Positions 54,901-63,013 of a DNA stretch of 64,000 nt are shown one piece after another. Source of the stretch: Catenulispora sp. GP43 (GTDB lineage Bacteria; Actinomycetota; Actinomycetes; Streptomycetales; Catenulisporaceae); the NCBI RefSeq assembly GCF_041260665.1, contig NZ_JBGCCT010000016.1, forward strand, positions 1-64,000. Reading direction: 5' to 3'. Both the position numbers and the translations under genes were made by a program. The notes under the pieces were generated by a model. It was not told the origin of the DNA and did no database searches. It saw nothing but the letters and a program-made list of their open reading frames with translations. The stretch's first letter is position 1; every line of letters starts with the position of its first letter.

Positions 54901-56135
54901 TCGTAGCCGGGACCGGCGGTGCACAGGTACGACGGGGTGCAGGTGCTCGTCGAGCCCTGCGTCACGTCGTTGAGGGAGGACGGCTTGGCGTAGGGGTAGG
55001 CGTTGGGGTAGGTCCCGGCGCCCGGTGCGCCGGCGTCCGCGTAGACCCCGGAGATCAGCGGCGCGGAGACGCTGGTGCCGCCGTAGACCTGCCAGCCGGT
55101 GGCCTGGTAGGTGTCGTAGACCGACACCCCGGTGGCCGGGTCGGCGACCGCGGACACGTCCGCGACCGTGCGCATCGTGCAGCCGGTGTCCTTCTGGAAG
55201 CTCGGCTTCGGCTCGTACAGCGAGCAGCCGGAGCCCGGGCCGCCGTAGGAGTTCGACCACACCGACTCCGACCAGCCGCGCGCGCTGGTGTCCTTCACCA
55301 GCGAGGTGCCGCCGACGGAGGTGACGTACTGCGAGGCCGCCGGGTAGGCGACGCCGTAGGAGCCGTCGCCGGAGCTGGCGATCACCGCCACACCCGGGTG
55401 GTTGTAGTACGGGTCCATCGACGTGGCCTCGGACGGGTCCTCACCGCTGCCCGGGGTCGAGGTGTAGTTCGAGCCGTAGGAGTTGGACACGTAGCCGGCG
55501 CCCAGCGCCACGGCCTCGTCGACGCTCGCGCCGAGGTCGGTGAAGTTCGGGGTCGCGGCCTCGACCAGGATGATGTGCGCCCGCGGCGCGATCGCGCTGA
55601 CCATGTCCAGGTCCAGCGAGATCTCCCCGGACCAGCCGGCGTCCGGGGTCGGGTAGCTGGTGCCGCCGGTCTGGTCGACCTTCTTGAAGCAGCCGTTGGC
55701 GGTGGTGCACGCCGGCAGGCCGAACTGCGTCCGGTACAGCCCCAGGTCGGCCTCGGCGTTCGGGTCGTCGTAGGCGTCGACGATGGCGACCGTCGCCCCG
55801 GCGCCGCCGTCGGCCGGCAGGTTGTAGGCGCTGAGCAGATCGGACGGGCCGAACCCGGCGGGCGCGGTGTTCGCGCGCACCAGGCCGGTGGCACCGGCTA
55901 TGTCAGTGCGCTGCAACGCGAAGCAGGTGAAGGCGTCCTTGGTCGCCGGCGGGCAGACCGACCGCGCCTCGGGCTTGGCCCCGGTGAGGGTCGCGGGCTT
56001 GGCGGCGGGGGCCGGCGCTTTCGCCGGGTTCGCGCGGCCGACGTCCGCGGCGGCGCTGGTGACGCCGGTCGTTAACGCCAGTGCGGCGGCCAGGGCGAGC
56101 ACCCTGCCCAGGCGTGAGGGATGGGGGATGTGCAA
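51969..56135 (-). CDS. Secreted S53 (sedolisin) peptidase with carboxypeptidase-regulatory-like and kelch domains
   Basis: The 1,388-residue protein starts at TTG 56135, chosen for its AAGGAG site 6 nt upstream and a signal peptide beginning directly after (hydrophobic core about 12-26, Ala-rich cleavage region). The sedolisin catalytic set is Glu171 and Asp175 (GEISLD), Asp257 (SSGDGSYG) and Ser355 (GGTSVSAP). Several carboxypeptidase-regulatory/CnaB-like beta domains follow, with a MAM-like segment (YQTFDGTTAPAGW onward), kelch repeats at about 970-1212 (LYVVGG, LVCAGG) and a final beta domain. The large activation prodomain usual in S53 enzymes is not seen; only about 60 residues precede the catalytic domain. 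It is an extracellular acid-type serine-carboxyl peptidase, probably unrelated to the cluster. Confidence 0.9.
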   Translation of the reverse strand: MHIPHPSRLGRVLALAAALALTTGVTSAAADVGRANPAKAPAPAAKPATLTGAKPEARSVCPPATKDAFTCFALQRTDIAGATGLVRANTAPAGFGPSDLLSAYNLPADGGAGATVAIVDAYDDPNAEADLGLYRTQFGLPACTTANGCFKKVDQTGGTSYPTPDAGWSGEISLDLDMVSAIAPRAHIILVEAATPNFTDLGASVDEAVALGAGYVSNSYGSNYTSTPGSGEDPSEATSMDPYYNHPGVAVIASSGDGSYGVAYPAASQYVTSVGGTSLVKDTSARGWSESVWSNSYGGPGSGCSLYEPKPSFQKDTGCTMRTVADVSAVADPATGVSVYDTYQATGWQVYGGTSVSAPLISGVYADAGAPGAGTYPNAYPYAKPSSLNDVTQGSTSTCTPSYLCTAGPGYDGPTGLGTPNGLAAFSSGPHGLVSGKVTDGTNPVAGAEISAGTASTTTAADGSYSLSVTPGTYTIGVSAFGYADQSVDGVVVADGATVAENFTLAAVARVAVTGKVTDGSGQGWPLYATISVDGMPGGPVYTNPKTGAYSIQLPVNKTYQLHTTAAYPGYQPTDTPVTVGVSAVSQPISVKVDPATCTAAGYQVGHTGQYQTFDGTTAPAGWTVTDNTASGGWEFDDPGKRGNLTTGAGGFAIVDSDHLGTGNSQDTYLTSPVADLSGVATPELDFATYYKPYGNSTATVEVSVDNGATWSAVWSQSTTAVTGTKVSVPLPQAVGKTQVQVRFHYTGTWAYYWEVDNVLIGTPTCDPVSGGLVIGQVTDANTKGPLAGVSVSETAAPTVGGTSAATADPAMKGAFYWFFSPTTGSVPLTAAKGHYTAGTATAAIAKSKVVEADFSLKAGRLAVTPGSVSKTVAWGGNATQTVTVKNTGTAPATLNVSEQPGGFVMQDVPAAPTQIVPAHVTTGSALVASKKPGAAAVHPTATTSGDNWQPLANFPTLIQDNIADFAGGKLYSGFGFDGANDSSKLYSFDPVSGAWTTLASATDTRESPAHGFIGGKLYVVGGWDTSGNPDPKMEVYDPAANQWSTGPAAPTPYAGSGSAVIGSTLYVVGGCTSTCGTTDVYAFDAGAGTWSKLAAYPESTAWLSCANLAGKLVCAGGTSATAASQSTYSYDPGTGAWTKAASAPAAFWGAAGTGANGKLLVTGGVLAGGLTNQSWAYDPAADAWSALPNSNISAYRFAGALGFYTVGGGQGTLTPPVATTQVLPGYTTGPSTDVPWLSESATTLTLAPGASGTFQVTVDAGDASITQPGAYTASLGLSSDTPYPLTAVPVTMTVKPPTTWGKITGSVTYTDASGAAVPLAGATVQIDTWATHYTLHTDINGDYSLWLDYRNNPLTVIAAKDGYQPQVKTVTIKKGATSTAKFVLLKD

Positions 56136-56418
56136 CTTCGGCTCCTTGGGATGGCGGTGGCTGCCATGCCGCGGCGCCGCTCGGCACGGCGCCACGCTGC
56201 GCTGTGCCCTAGCAGAGGTGAGGATGTCCTGAGGTTTGGACGTCGCATTGTCAGGAGTCTGATCAGACTGTGAATTGGAGTGTGGCTGAAGGTAAAGGTT
56301 CTGTCCATACTCCAAATCGGAGATGTCCTCGGTTTTCGCGACCAGGCCGGGCAAATGCGCTTCAGTCGCTCAGAGGTTGACGGCCGGCCGGCGCGCGTTG
56401 AGGTTGTCCGGGCTTTCC
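56136..56418. promoter_or_regulatory. Upstream region of the sedolisin gene with palindrome
   Basis: The region has noticeably lower GC than its neighbours. It contains the perfect 14-bp palindrome AGTCTGATCAGACT (56256-56269) and the spaced inverted repeat TTGGAGT ... ACTCCAA (about 56275-56314). These are plausible operator sites for the leftward sedolisin gene. No gene is seen. Confidence 0.5.
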
Positions 56419-57600
56419 TCAGCGTTTCGGCCAGAACCACAGCGGCGAGTCGAGCAGCCCCTGGCCGGGAAGCACGGTCTCGCCGTTCACCTTCTCCAGC
56501 TCGACCAGGTCCACATCGCGCCGCAGCCCCGCCGCGGCGCGCCCGATGGCCTCGATCAGGCCGGCGGAGTGCGAGACCACGATGATCTGGCTGCGCTCCG
56601 ACCCCGCCGCGATGAGCGTGCCGAGCGGCCGCAGCAGGTCCGGGTGCAAGCTGGTCTCCGGCTCGTTCAGGACCATCAGGTCGGCGGGCCGCGGCGTCAG
56701 CAGCGCGGCGACCAGGAGCAGGTAGCGCAGCGTGCCGTCGGACAGCTCCGCCGCGCCGAGCGGCCGCAGCAGCCCGTGCTGCCACAGCTCGAGCGAGAAC
56801 CGGCCGTCCGCCCCGACCCGGATCTGGAGCCGGCTGCCCGGGAACGCGCTGTCGATCGCCTCGGCCAGCTCCTCGCGCGGGCCGGTGGCGATGATGGTCT
56901 GGAGCGCGGCGGCCAGGTCGGCGCCGTCGTGCGCGAGCACCGGGGTCCGGGTGCCGACCTGCGGAGCCCGCGCCGGAGCGTCGGCGTCGGTACGGAAGTG
57001 GTCGTAGAACCGCCACGAGCGGATCCGGTCCCGCACCCGGAACAGTTCGGGGGCGGCCTCGGGGTCGGCGAACTCGCTGAGCATGCTGTCGAACGGCTGG
57101 ATCGGATACGGCTTCGGAGCCCACTTCCCGTCGGCCCCGCGGATCCTGACGACGTCGTTGTGCCGCTCGATGAGCGAGGCCGCCGGCCGCAGCACCGGCC
57201 CGCTCCACACCGCCTCGGTCTTGATCGCCGGATCCAGGTCGAACTTGGCGGCCTCGGGCTCCCCGCTCGGGATCGGCAGCCCGAGGTCGATCGCGTAGCC
57301 GAACTCCTCGCCGCCGAAGCCGAGGCGCAGCCCGACGGGCGCGGTGCGCACCGTCCCCTGCGCCCTGCGGCCCGCCTTCGTGCCCTGCTCCGGCCCCGCC
57401 CACAGCGTGGACCGCAGCCCGCCTTCGCGGGCCAGCGCCGCCACCGCGCCGTTGCGTGAGACGTCGGCCAGCAGCCGCACGGCCCGGTACAGGCTGGACT
57501 TGCCACTGCCGTTGGCCCCGGTGACCACCGTCAGCCGGCCGACCGGGATGCACAGGTCGCGCAGCGAACGGTAGTTCTCGACGGCCAGCGTGGTGATCAT
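56419..57600 (-). CDS. AAA-family (SMC/RecF-like) ATPase
   Basis: The 393-residue protein begins ITTLAVENYRSLRD, a typical opening of RecF/OLD-like AAA ATPases. Walker A is GANGSGKSS (28-36), a signature-like LSDGTLRYLLL follows, and the Walker B-like MVLNEPETSLHPDLL precedes a VVSHS switch. Such proteins often hydrolyse ATP in DNA-linked or defence contexts; no partner nuclease or second subunit is adjacent. ATG 57600 is preferred over the long upstream open frame because homology begins here. It is divergent from the NB-ARC gene. Confidence 0.85.
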   Translation of the reverse strand: MITTLAVENYRSLRDLCIPVGRLTVVTGANGSGKSSLYRAVRLLADVSRNGAVAALAREGGLRSTLWAGPEQGTKAGRRAQGTVRTAPVGLRLGFGGEEFGYAIDLGLPIPSGEPEAAKFDLDPAIKTEAVWSGPVLRPAASLIERHNDVVRIRGADGKWAPKPYPIQPFDSMLSEFADPEAAPELFRVRDRIRSWRFYDHFRTDADAPARAPQVGTRTPVLAHDGADLAAALQTIIATGPREELAEAIDSAFPGSRLQIRVGADGRFSLELWQHGLLRPLGAAELSDGTLRYLLLVAALLTPRPADLMVLNEPETSLHPDLLRPLGTLIAAGSERSQIIVVSHSAGLIEAIGRAAAGLRRDVDLVELEKVNGETVLPGQGLLDSPLWFWPKR

Positions 57601-57759
57601 GGCTTCGACCGTAGACGAGGCCGGTGACAGGCGCGCGGCAGGCGGCGCTGGTCCTCGGCCGGGGTCAAGCCCGGTGGAACACCCGTTTCCCGGCCACTGC
57701 CGATCACCTACACTCGCCGCGACGTCACATCGGCGACCAAAGGATGGCAGAGGGACCAC

Positions 57760-60105
57760 ATGGGGCTGACACCACCGGATCCGGCCAAGGCCGCCGATGT
57801 CGCGGAGTTCACCGTGTTGCTGAACGAGCTCCGGATCTGGGCGGGAGGACCGTCGTATCGGGCTTTGGCGAAGAAGGCCGGTTCGATGCTGCGGCCGCCC
57901 GAGACGGTGTCGCAGTCCACACTCGCCGAGATGTTCCAGCCCAGGAGGCGGCGGCTGAACCAGGACCTCGTCGTGGCGATCACGCGGGCTCTGGGTTTGG
58001 CCGAGCCCGATGTCGCCCGGTGGCGGGCGGCCTGCATCCGGGTCCACGCGGCCGCGAAGTCCGGCGGTCCGGTCGGTGTGCTCCGTCAGCTGCCGGCGCA
58101 TCTGGCCTCCTTCACCGGCCGCGACGCCGAACTCGCACAGTTGCGGAACGCTATCGCGGCACACGACGCGAACGCCGCACCGACCGTCGTCATCTCGGCC
58201 ATCGAGGGAATGGGGGGAGTCGGCAAGACCCAGTTGGCGGTCCGCGTCGCGCACTTGCTGGTGCAGGAGGGTCGATACGCGGACCTTCAGCTCTTCGTCA
58301 ATCTCCGTGGCTTCGACGCCGAGCACAGTCCCGCCGATCCCGCAGAGGTCTTGGACACGTTCTTGCGCGCCCTGGGAGTCCCCGCCCAACAGATCCCGGC
58401 CGGCCAGAACGAGCGCGCGACGATGTTCCGGGACCGGATCCATGGACGGCACGCGATCGTCGTGCTCGACAACGCCGCCGACGAAGACCAGATCCGACCC
58501 CTGATACCGGCCTCGCCGACCTGTCTGGTGCTGGTCACCTCTCGACGCTCCCTCATCGGTCTGGAACACGCCGACCTCCATCTGTTGGACGTCTTCACCG
58601 CCGCCGAGGGAATCAGCCTGCTGCGACGGGTCGCCGGGGCCGACCGCGTCGACGCCGAGCCGGCGGCTGCCGCCGCGATCGTCGAGGCGTGCGGCCGGCT
58701 GCCCCTCGCGGTGGCGCTGGCCGCGTCCCGGCTCCGGTCTCGGCCGGCCTGGACGCTGGCCCACCTGGAGACGAGGCTCCGTGCCGGAGGTACGGCCGCG
58801 CTCGGCCAGGCGCAGCACGGTCCGCGGGCCGCCTTCGACCTCTCCGTCCAGGGTCTCGACCCGCCCGAAAAACGGCTCTTCAGCATTCTGGGGCTGCACC
58901 CGGGCCCGGACTTCTCCGCCCACACCGCGGCCGCCCTGGCGGAGATCTCCGTGGCCGAGGCCGCATCAATGCTGGAACGGCTCCTGGACGAGCATCTGCT
59001 GGAACAGCGAGTGGCCGACCGTTTCGAGTTCCACGACCTGCTCCGCGCCTACGCGGCCGAGCGGGCGCGCGACGACATGCCCGGCGACGAGCACGACAAC
59101 GCCCTCCGCCAGCTCATGACGTGGTACATGCTGACCATGGACGCGGCCGGGCGGACGATGAAGCCCGGCCGTTCCCTGCCCGAGTACCGGGGCGCCGCTC
59201 CGCGCTTGGCGGCCCTCGACTTCGGCTCCCCGGCCGCGGCGACCGCCTGGTGCGAGCGAGAATCGGCGAACCTCGTGGCGGTCACAGACCATGCCGCCGC
59301 GAGGAACACGGCGGTCCTGGGTTGGCGGTTGCCGCTCACCGTGTCGACGTTCCTGGGCGTGAGCGCGAACTGGCGCGAGTGGGAACGGCTGCACCTCCGC
59401 GGCCTGGACTGCGCTCAGCAGGTCGGGGATACGGCCGCGCAGATGAAACTGTTGAGCGGTCTCGGTATCTCGGCCGAGCGGCTGGGCGATCTGGCCGCCG
59501 CCGAGTCGTACTTGGAACAGGCCCTCGAGCTGGCGCGCCAGCTCGGGGAACAGCGGACCGAGGCCAGCGTCCTGTCCAACCTCGTCGCCATTTACTCCAG
59601 GTCCGGCCGGGCCGAGCTGGGCCTGGCCGCGGCCGATCGCGCCGTCGACATCGGACGCGGCCTCGGGGACGTGCACGTCGAGCGGAGCGCCATGCAGAAC
59701 TCGAGCAGCTGCCTGTTGATGCTGAAGCGGCCGGCCGACGCGCGGGACCGCTTGCTCGAAGCCGTGGAGCTGTACCGGGCGCCGGGCGACGAGATCAGCC
59801 TGGGGCTCGTCATGGGCAATATCGGGTTCACCCACATCGCGCTGGGTGAGTACGAGGAGGCCGAGCGGGCGTACCGCCGGTACCTCGAGCTCGGCCGGTC
59901 CAGCAACGACCTCCACGGTCAGGCCGAGGCTCTGTGCGGAATCGCCTCGGTACGCAAGGCCACAGGAAAGATGCCCGAGGCGCGCTCACTGTATGAGGAG
60001 GCGCTGGTCATCTGCGACCAGATGGGCGGCGCGGAGGCGGTCAGGCTCCGGGAACGTCTGGCGACACCTGACCTCACCCACGCCAGCGATGACGAGTTGT
60101 CCTGA
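57760..60105 (+). CDS. HTH / NB-ARC / TPR regulatory protein
   Basis: The 781-residue protein has an N-terminal helix-turn-helix-like region (about 15-90), an NB-ARC-type STAND ATPase with Walker A GMGGVGKT (150-157) and Walker B-like AIVVLDNA, and a C-terminal array of TPR repeats (about 540-760). This architecture resembles AfsR-type regulators without the SARP domain and is common in actinomycetes. It is likely a signal-responsive transcriptional or stress regulator; targets are unknown. It shares a 159-bp divergent region with the AAA ATPase. No evidence ties it to the polyketide cluster. Confidence 0.88.
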   Translation: MGLTPPDPAKAADVAEFTVLLNELRIWAGGPSYRALAKKAGSMLRPPETVSQSTLAEMFQPRRRRLNQDLVVAITRALGLAEPDVARWRAACIRVHAAAKSGGPVGVLRQLPAHLASFTGRDAELAQLRNAIAAHDANAAPTVVISAIEGMGGVGKTQLAVRVAHLLVQEGRYADLQLFVNLRGFDAEHSPADPAEVLDTFLRALGVPAQQIPAGQNERATMFRDRIHGRHAIVVLDNAADEDQIRPLIPASPTCLVLVTSRRSLIGLEHADLHLLDVFTAAEGISLLRRVAGADRVDAEPAAAAAIVEACGRLPLAVALAASRLRSRPAWTLAHLETRLRAGGTAALGQAQHGPRAAFDLSVQGLDPPEKRLFSILGLHPGPDFSAHTAAALAEISVAEAASMLERLLDEHLLEQRVADRFEFHDLLRAYAAERARDDMPGDEHDNALRQLMTWYMLTMDAAGRTMKPGRSLPEYRGAAPRLAALDFGSPAAATAWCERESANLVAVTDHAAARNTAVLGWRLPLTVSTFLGVSANWREWERLHLRGLDCAQQVGDTAAQMKLLSGLGISAERLGDLAAAESYLEQALELARQLGEQRTEASVLSNLVAIYSRSGRAELGLAAADRAVDIGRGLGDVHVERSAMQNSSSCLLMLKRPADARDRLLEAVELYRAPGDEISLGLVMGNIGFTHIALGEYEEAERAYRRYLELGRSSNDLHGQAEALCGIASVRKATGKMPEARSLYEEALVICDQMGGAEAVRLRERLATPDLTHASDDELS

Positions 60106-60122
60106 CGGTCGCTGCGCCGCGC

Positions 60123-60911
60123 CTACCGCTCCGGCTGACAACTGGGACACCAGTACACGACCCGATCCTGCGGCGGCGTCCCGAGGCTTGAGGTGAGGAT
60201 CCGCGTCCCGCACCGCCGGCACGGCTGCCGGGCCCGGCCGTAGACCCAGTTCCGGCGGTCGGCGCGGGTGTCCCCGGTCGTGACGTGTCCGTGGCGCAGC
60301 CGGTTGAGCGTCAACAGCCGGTGCGCGGTGTCCACGACCTTTTCCAGGCCGGGGACCTCTCCGACCGGTCGCCACGGCGGGACGCGGGCCAGGAAGCTGA
60401 GCTCGTTGGCGTAGACGTTCCCCACGCCGGCCAGATTCCGCTGGTCCAGCAGGGCCAGACCCAGCGGCACGGAGGGATCGGCGGTCAGCCGCCGCAGCGC
60501 CTCGGCGGGGTCCCAGTCCGGGCCGAGCAGGTCCGGGCCCAGATGGCCGACGGCGCTCGCCTCCTCGGCGGTGGCGAGCAGTTCGACGACCGGCAGCCGG
60601 TAGCCGACGGCGGTGCTGCGCGCGGTGCCCAGCACGGCGCGGATCTGCCATCCGGGACCGCCGCTCCATCGCTCGCCGGCCCGGTAGACGGCCCAGCGTC
60701 CCTCCATCCGCAGGTGCGTGTGCAGCGTCAGCCCGCCCTCGAGCCTGGTCAGCAGGTGCTTGCCCCGAGCGACGGTCTCCAGCACCCGGCGGCCGGCCAG
60801 ATCGGTGGTGGCCAGGGCCGGGACGCGCAGGTCGGCGCGGACCAGATCGTCGCCGGTCAGCGCCTCGTGCAGCTGCGCGGCGGTCCGGAAGACCGAATCA
60901 CCCTCGGGCAA
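60123..60911 (-). CDS. Fpg/Nei-family DNA glycosylase (endonuclease VIII type)
   Basis: The 262-residue base-excision repair enzyme starts at TTG 60911, fixed by AGGAGG 5 nt upstream and by the family N-terminus PEGD, in which Pro2 and Glu3 are catalytic. ARGKHLL carries the conserved Lys, LRMEGRW and NLAGVGNVYANE (helix-two-turns-helix) are typical, and a C-terminal zinc finger of type CxxC...CxxC (CRRC, CPSC) ends the protein. It excises oxidised bases and nicks the strand. The sequence fits the actinobacterial Nei2 group more than classical Fpg. A housekeeping gene. Confidence 0.92.
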   Translation of the reverse strand: MPEGDSVFRTAAQLHEALTGDDLVRADLRVPALATTDLAGRRVLETVARGKHLLTRLEGGLTLHTHLRMEGRWAVYRAGERWSGGPGWQIRAVLGTARSTAVGYRLPVVELLATAEEASAVGHLGPDLLGPDWDPAEALRRLTADPSVPLGLALLDQRNLAGVGNVYANELSFLARVPPWRPVGEVPGLEKVVDTAHRLLTLNRLRHGHVTTGDTRADRRNWVYGRARQPCRRCGTRILTSSLGTPPQDRVVYWCPSCQPER

Positions 60912-60990
60912 CGGACCTCCTGCGTGCGGCGGGGGAGAAAGTGAGCAGACAGACCCGGCCATTTTACCGGCGCCGCGCCCCGATCCGGCG

Positions 60991-61626
60991 CTACTTGGCC
61001 AGCCCGGACACCAAGTTGATCGAGGTGGCGATGATGACCGCACCGAGCGGGAACGAGATCCAGGCGTGGCGCAGGGCCGCGCGGCGGATCTCCTTGGTCT
61101 GCAGATCGGTGTCGGAGACTTGGAAAGTCATCCCGATGGTGAACGCCAGATAGGCGAAGTCGCTGTACTGCGGCGGCTCGGTCTCGTTGAAGTCGATGCC
61201 GCCGGGGGTGCCCTGGTAGTACATCCGCGCGTACTTGAGGGTGAAGACGGTGTGGACCAGCGCCCAAGAGACGAAGACCGAGAAGACCGCCAAGGCGGCT
61301 TGGACGTAGCGGTCGTTCCCGGGGGCGTGCGAGGCCCCGAACAAGACGATGCCGACCGCCGCCAGGCTGGCCACGGCCACCCCGATCAACAGGGCGTCGG
61401 CCAGGTCGCGGCTGGGGTTCTCGTCCTGCGCGTGGGCCCGGGTCTGAGCCGGGCCCAGCGGCCACACCACCTGCCACGTCCAGATTCCGAAGACGAGCGC
61501 CAGCACGTCCCAGCCGATGAGCGGGGCTGTGCGCCCCGCTCCCGACAGCGTCGCCACGGCCCCGGCGAGCAGGCCCGCGCCGAGCGCCGTGGCGAGCCTG
61601 GTGCCGGCGGCGGCGGAGACGGTCAA
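60991..61626 (-). CDS. DUF1345 family membrane protein
   Basis: The 211-residue protein has about five hydrophobic segments (roughly 10-30, 36-56, 75-98, 108-128, 185-207). The segment FNETEPPQYSDFAYLAFTIGMTFQVSDT is typical of DUF1345. The predicted TTG start overlaps the stop of the upstream gene, suggesting translational coupling; no strong ribosome-binding site is visible. Function of the family is unknown. Confidence 0.82.
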   Translation of the reverse strand: MTVSAAAGTRLATALGAGLLAGAVATLSGAGRTAPLIGWDVLALVFGIWTWQVVWPLGPAQTRAHAQDENPSRDLADALLIGVAVASLAAVGIVLFGASHAPGNDRYVQAALAVFSVFVSWALVHTVFTLKYARMYYQGTPGGIDFNETEPPQYSDFAYLAFTIGMTFQVSDTDLQTKEIRRAALRHAWISFPLGAVIIATSINLVSGLAK

Positions 61627-62369
61627 CCGCCGACCATCGCGGTGATGATGGTCCGGTACTCCAGCAGGGCCAGCCGCAGGTCCTCGGTGTCCCCGGCCCC
61701 GTCGGCCCCGGCGGCGGCGATCTGCGCGCGGCGCTGCTCGACGGCGTCCTGGTACGCGGTGAGGACTTCGGTGAGGAGCGCGTCGGCCTCCGTGACGGAG
61801 CGGTGCGGGTCCTCGACGAAGGTGACCTGGACCGAGGACCAGCGGTCGATGAAGGCCTCGGCGGAGGTCAACCCCATCAGTGGTTCGGCGAGGGTGTCCG
61901 CGGCTGGGGCGGCGGTGGTAGCGGTCGCAGCGATGGCGGCGGATTCGGTCTGGACCGCCGTGTCGAAGCCGGGCTCGGCCGCGGTGTCGAAGCCGGGCTC
62001 GGCCTCGGTCTCGGCCTGGTCCTGAGCATCGGCTTCAGCGCCGGCCAGGGTTGCGGCCTGGGCATCGGCTTCAGCGCGGGCCTGGGCCTCGCCGTGCGCC
62101 TCAGCTTCAGCCTCAGCCCGGGCCTCGGTGTCGGAGCCGGTAACCGTGTCTTCCGCGTCTTCCCGGTCTTCCGCACCGCTGTCGAATCCGGGCGAGGTGT
62201 AGGTGACCGTGCGGAACCCGTTCTCGGCCGGCGCCGCCTCCTCCTTCTCCTCGTCGGCGTCGGCGCCCTCGTGGGCTTCGGCTTCGGCGAATGCGGGCTC
62301 TCTGGATTCCTCTTCGTCGATGTCCGCATGCTTCGTGCCGGCGCGGTCCACCGCAGCATCCTCACTCAT
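61623..62369 (-). CDS. Acidic low-complexity hypothetical protein
   Basis: The 248-residue protein has a very acidic Ala/Glu/Asp-rich first two-thirds (about 1-155), including Glu-Ala repeats and a duplicated EPGFDTA. A folded-looking C-terminal segment (about 165-248) carries the motif SSVQVTFVEDP followed by EADALL. The same motif occurs in the product of the adjacent upstream gene, so the two share a small domain. The gene overlaps it by ATGA. The family is not recognised. Confidence 0.75.
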   Translation of the reverse strand: MSEDAAVDRAGTKHADIDEEESREPAFAEAEAHEGADADEEKEEAAPAENGFRTVTYTSPGFDSGAEDREDAEDTVTGSDTEARAEAEAEAHGEAQARAEADAQAATLAGAEADAQDQAETEAEPGFDTAAEPGFDTAVQTESAAIAATATTAAPAADTLAEPLMGLTSAEAFIDRWSSVQVTFVEDPHRSVTEADALLTEVLTAYQDAVEQRRAQIAAAGADGAGDTEDLRLALLEYRTIITAMVGG

Positions 62370-62968
62370 CGAGCCACCTCCATGTTGGTCGCCGTCTCCG
62401 ATACCGAATCCGAGCTCTGACTCTCCTGCCGTCCCTCGTCCCGGCCGGCCGCGGCCAGCATCTCGTCGAAGAGCGCGGCGTACTTCTGGAACGCCTGGCG
62501 CATGTCCTCGGTGGACGTGCTCCGGACATCCGTCTCCGTCGCCTGCCGCACCTGGATCGCCTCGCGGTAGCCCGAGACAGAAGCCGCGTGCGGGACGGAG
62601 AGCAGTTCGAGCAGAGCCTCGCCGTCGCCGCCCGGGTAGCCCCGGAACCGGGCCAGGCGGACCACCAGCGCCTCGGCCTCGTTCAACGCGGCGGCGGGAT
62701 CGTCGACGAACGATTCCTGCGCCTGCCGCCAGTCCTGCGCGTACCGGTCACGCTCCTGGGCGGCCAGCGGCCTCAGTGCGAGGTTCGCATAGGCGCGCCG
62801 ACGCCGGCCCAACTCCTTGTCGGCGGCCCGGCGGCTGCCCTCCTGCTCGACGAGAGCCTCGTATTCCGGGCCGAAAGCGGCACGCTTCCGGCGCCGGTCG
62901 TACTCCACGGCCGCGGCGATGACGAGGCCTGCGATGACGACGATCGCCACCAGTGCACCGATGATCAT
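62366..62968 (-). CDS. Single-pass membrane hypothetical protein
   Basis: The 200-residue protein has one N-terminal transmembrane helix (about 2-21), a basic stop-transfer stretch (YDRRRKR) and a helical cytoplasmic part. The motif WRQAQESFVDDP with EAEAL matches the C-terminal domain of the next gene. The two genes overlap by ATGA and lead into the DUF1345 gene, so they probably form one operon of membrane-associated proteins. Function unknown. Confidence 0.78.
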   Translation of the reverse strand: MIIGALVAIVVIAGLVIAAAVEYDRRRKRAAFGPEYEALVEQEGSRRAADKELGRRRRAYANLALRPLAAQERDRYAQDWRQAQESFVDDPAAALNEAEALVVRLARFRGYPGGDGEALLELLSVPHAASVSGYREAIQVRQATETDVRSTSTEDMRQAFQKYAALFDEMLAAAGRDEGRQESQSSDSVSETATNMEVAR

Positions 62969-63013
62969 GACGCCTCCCTGAGTCGGGATACCGTGTGACC
63001 AAAGCGCGGGACT

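Noticed and set aside
51093-56075. A 1,660-residue open frame on the + strand opposite the sedolisin gene
   Set aside because: The opposite strand encodes a full peptidase with catalytic motifs and signal peptide; the + frame is Arg/Gly/Val-rich without motifs, apart from the FtsX remnant at its start.
57600-58923. Extension of the AAA ATPase frame upstream to 58923
   Set aside because: That stretch is antisense to the NB-ARC gene; ATPase homology begins exactly at ATG 57600.
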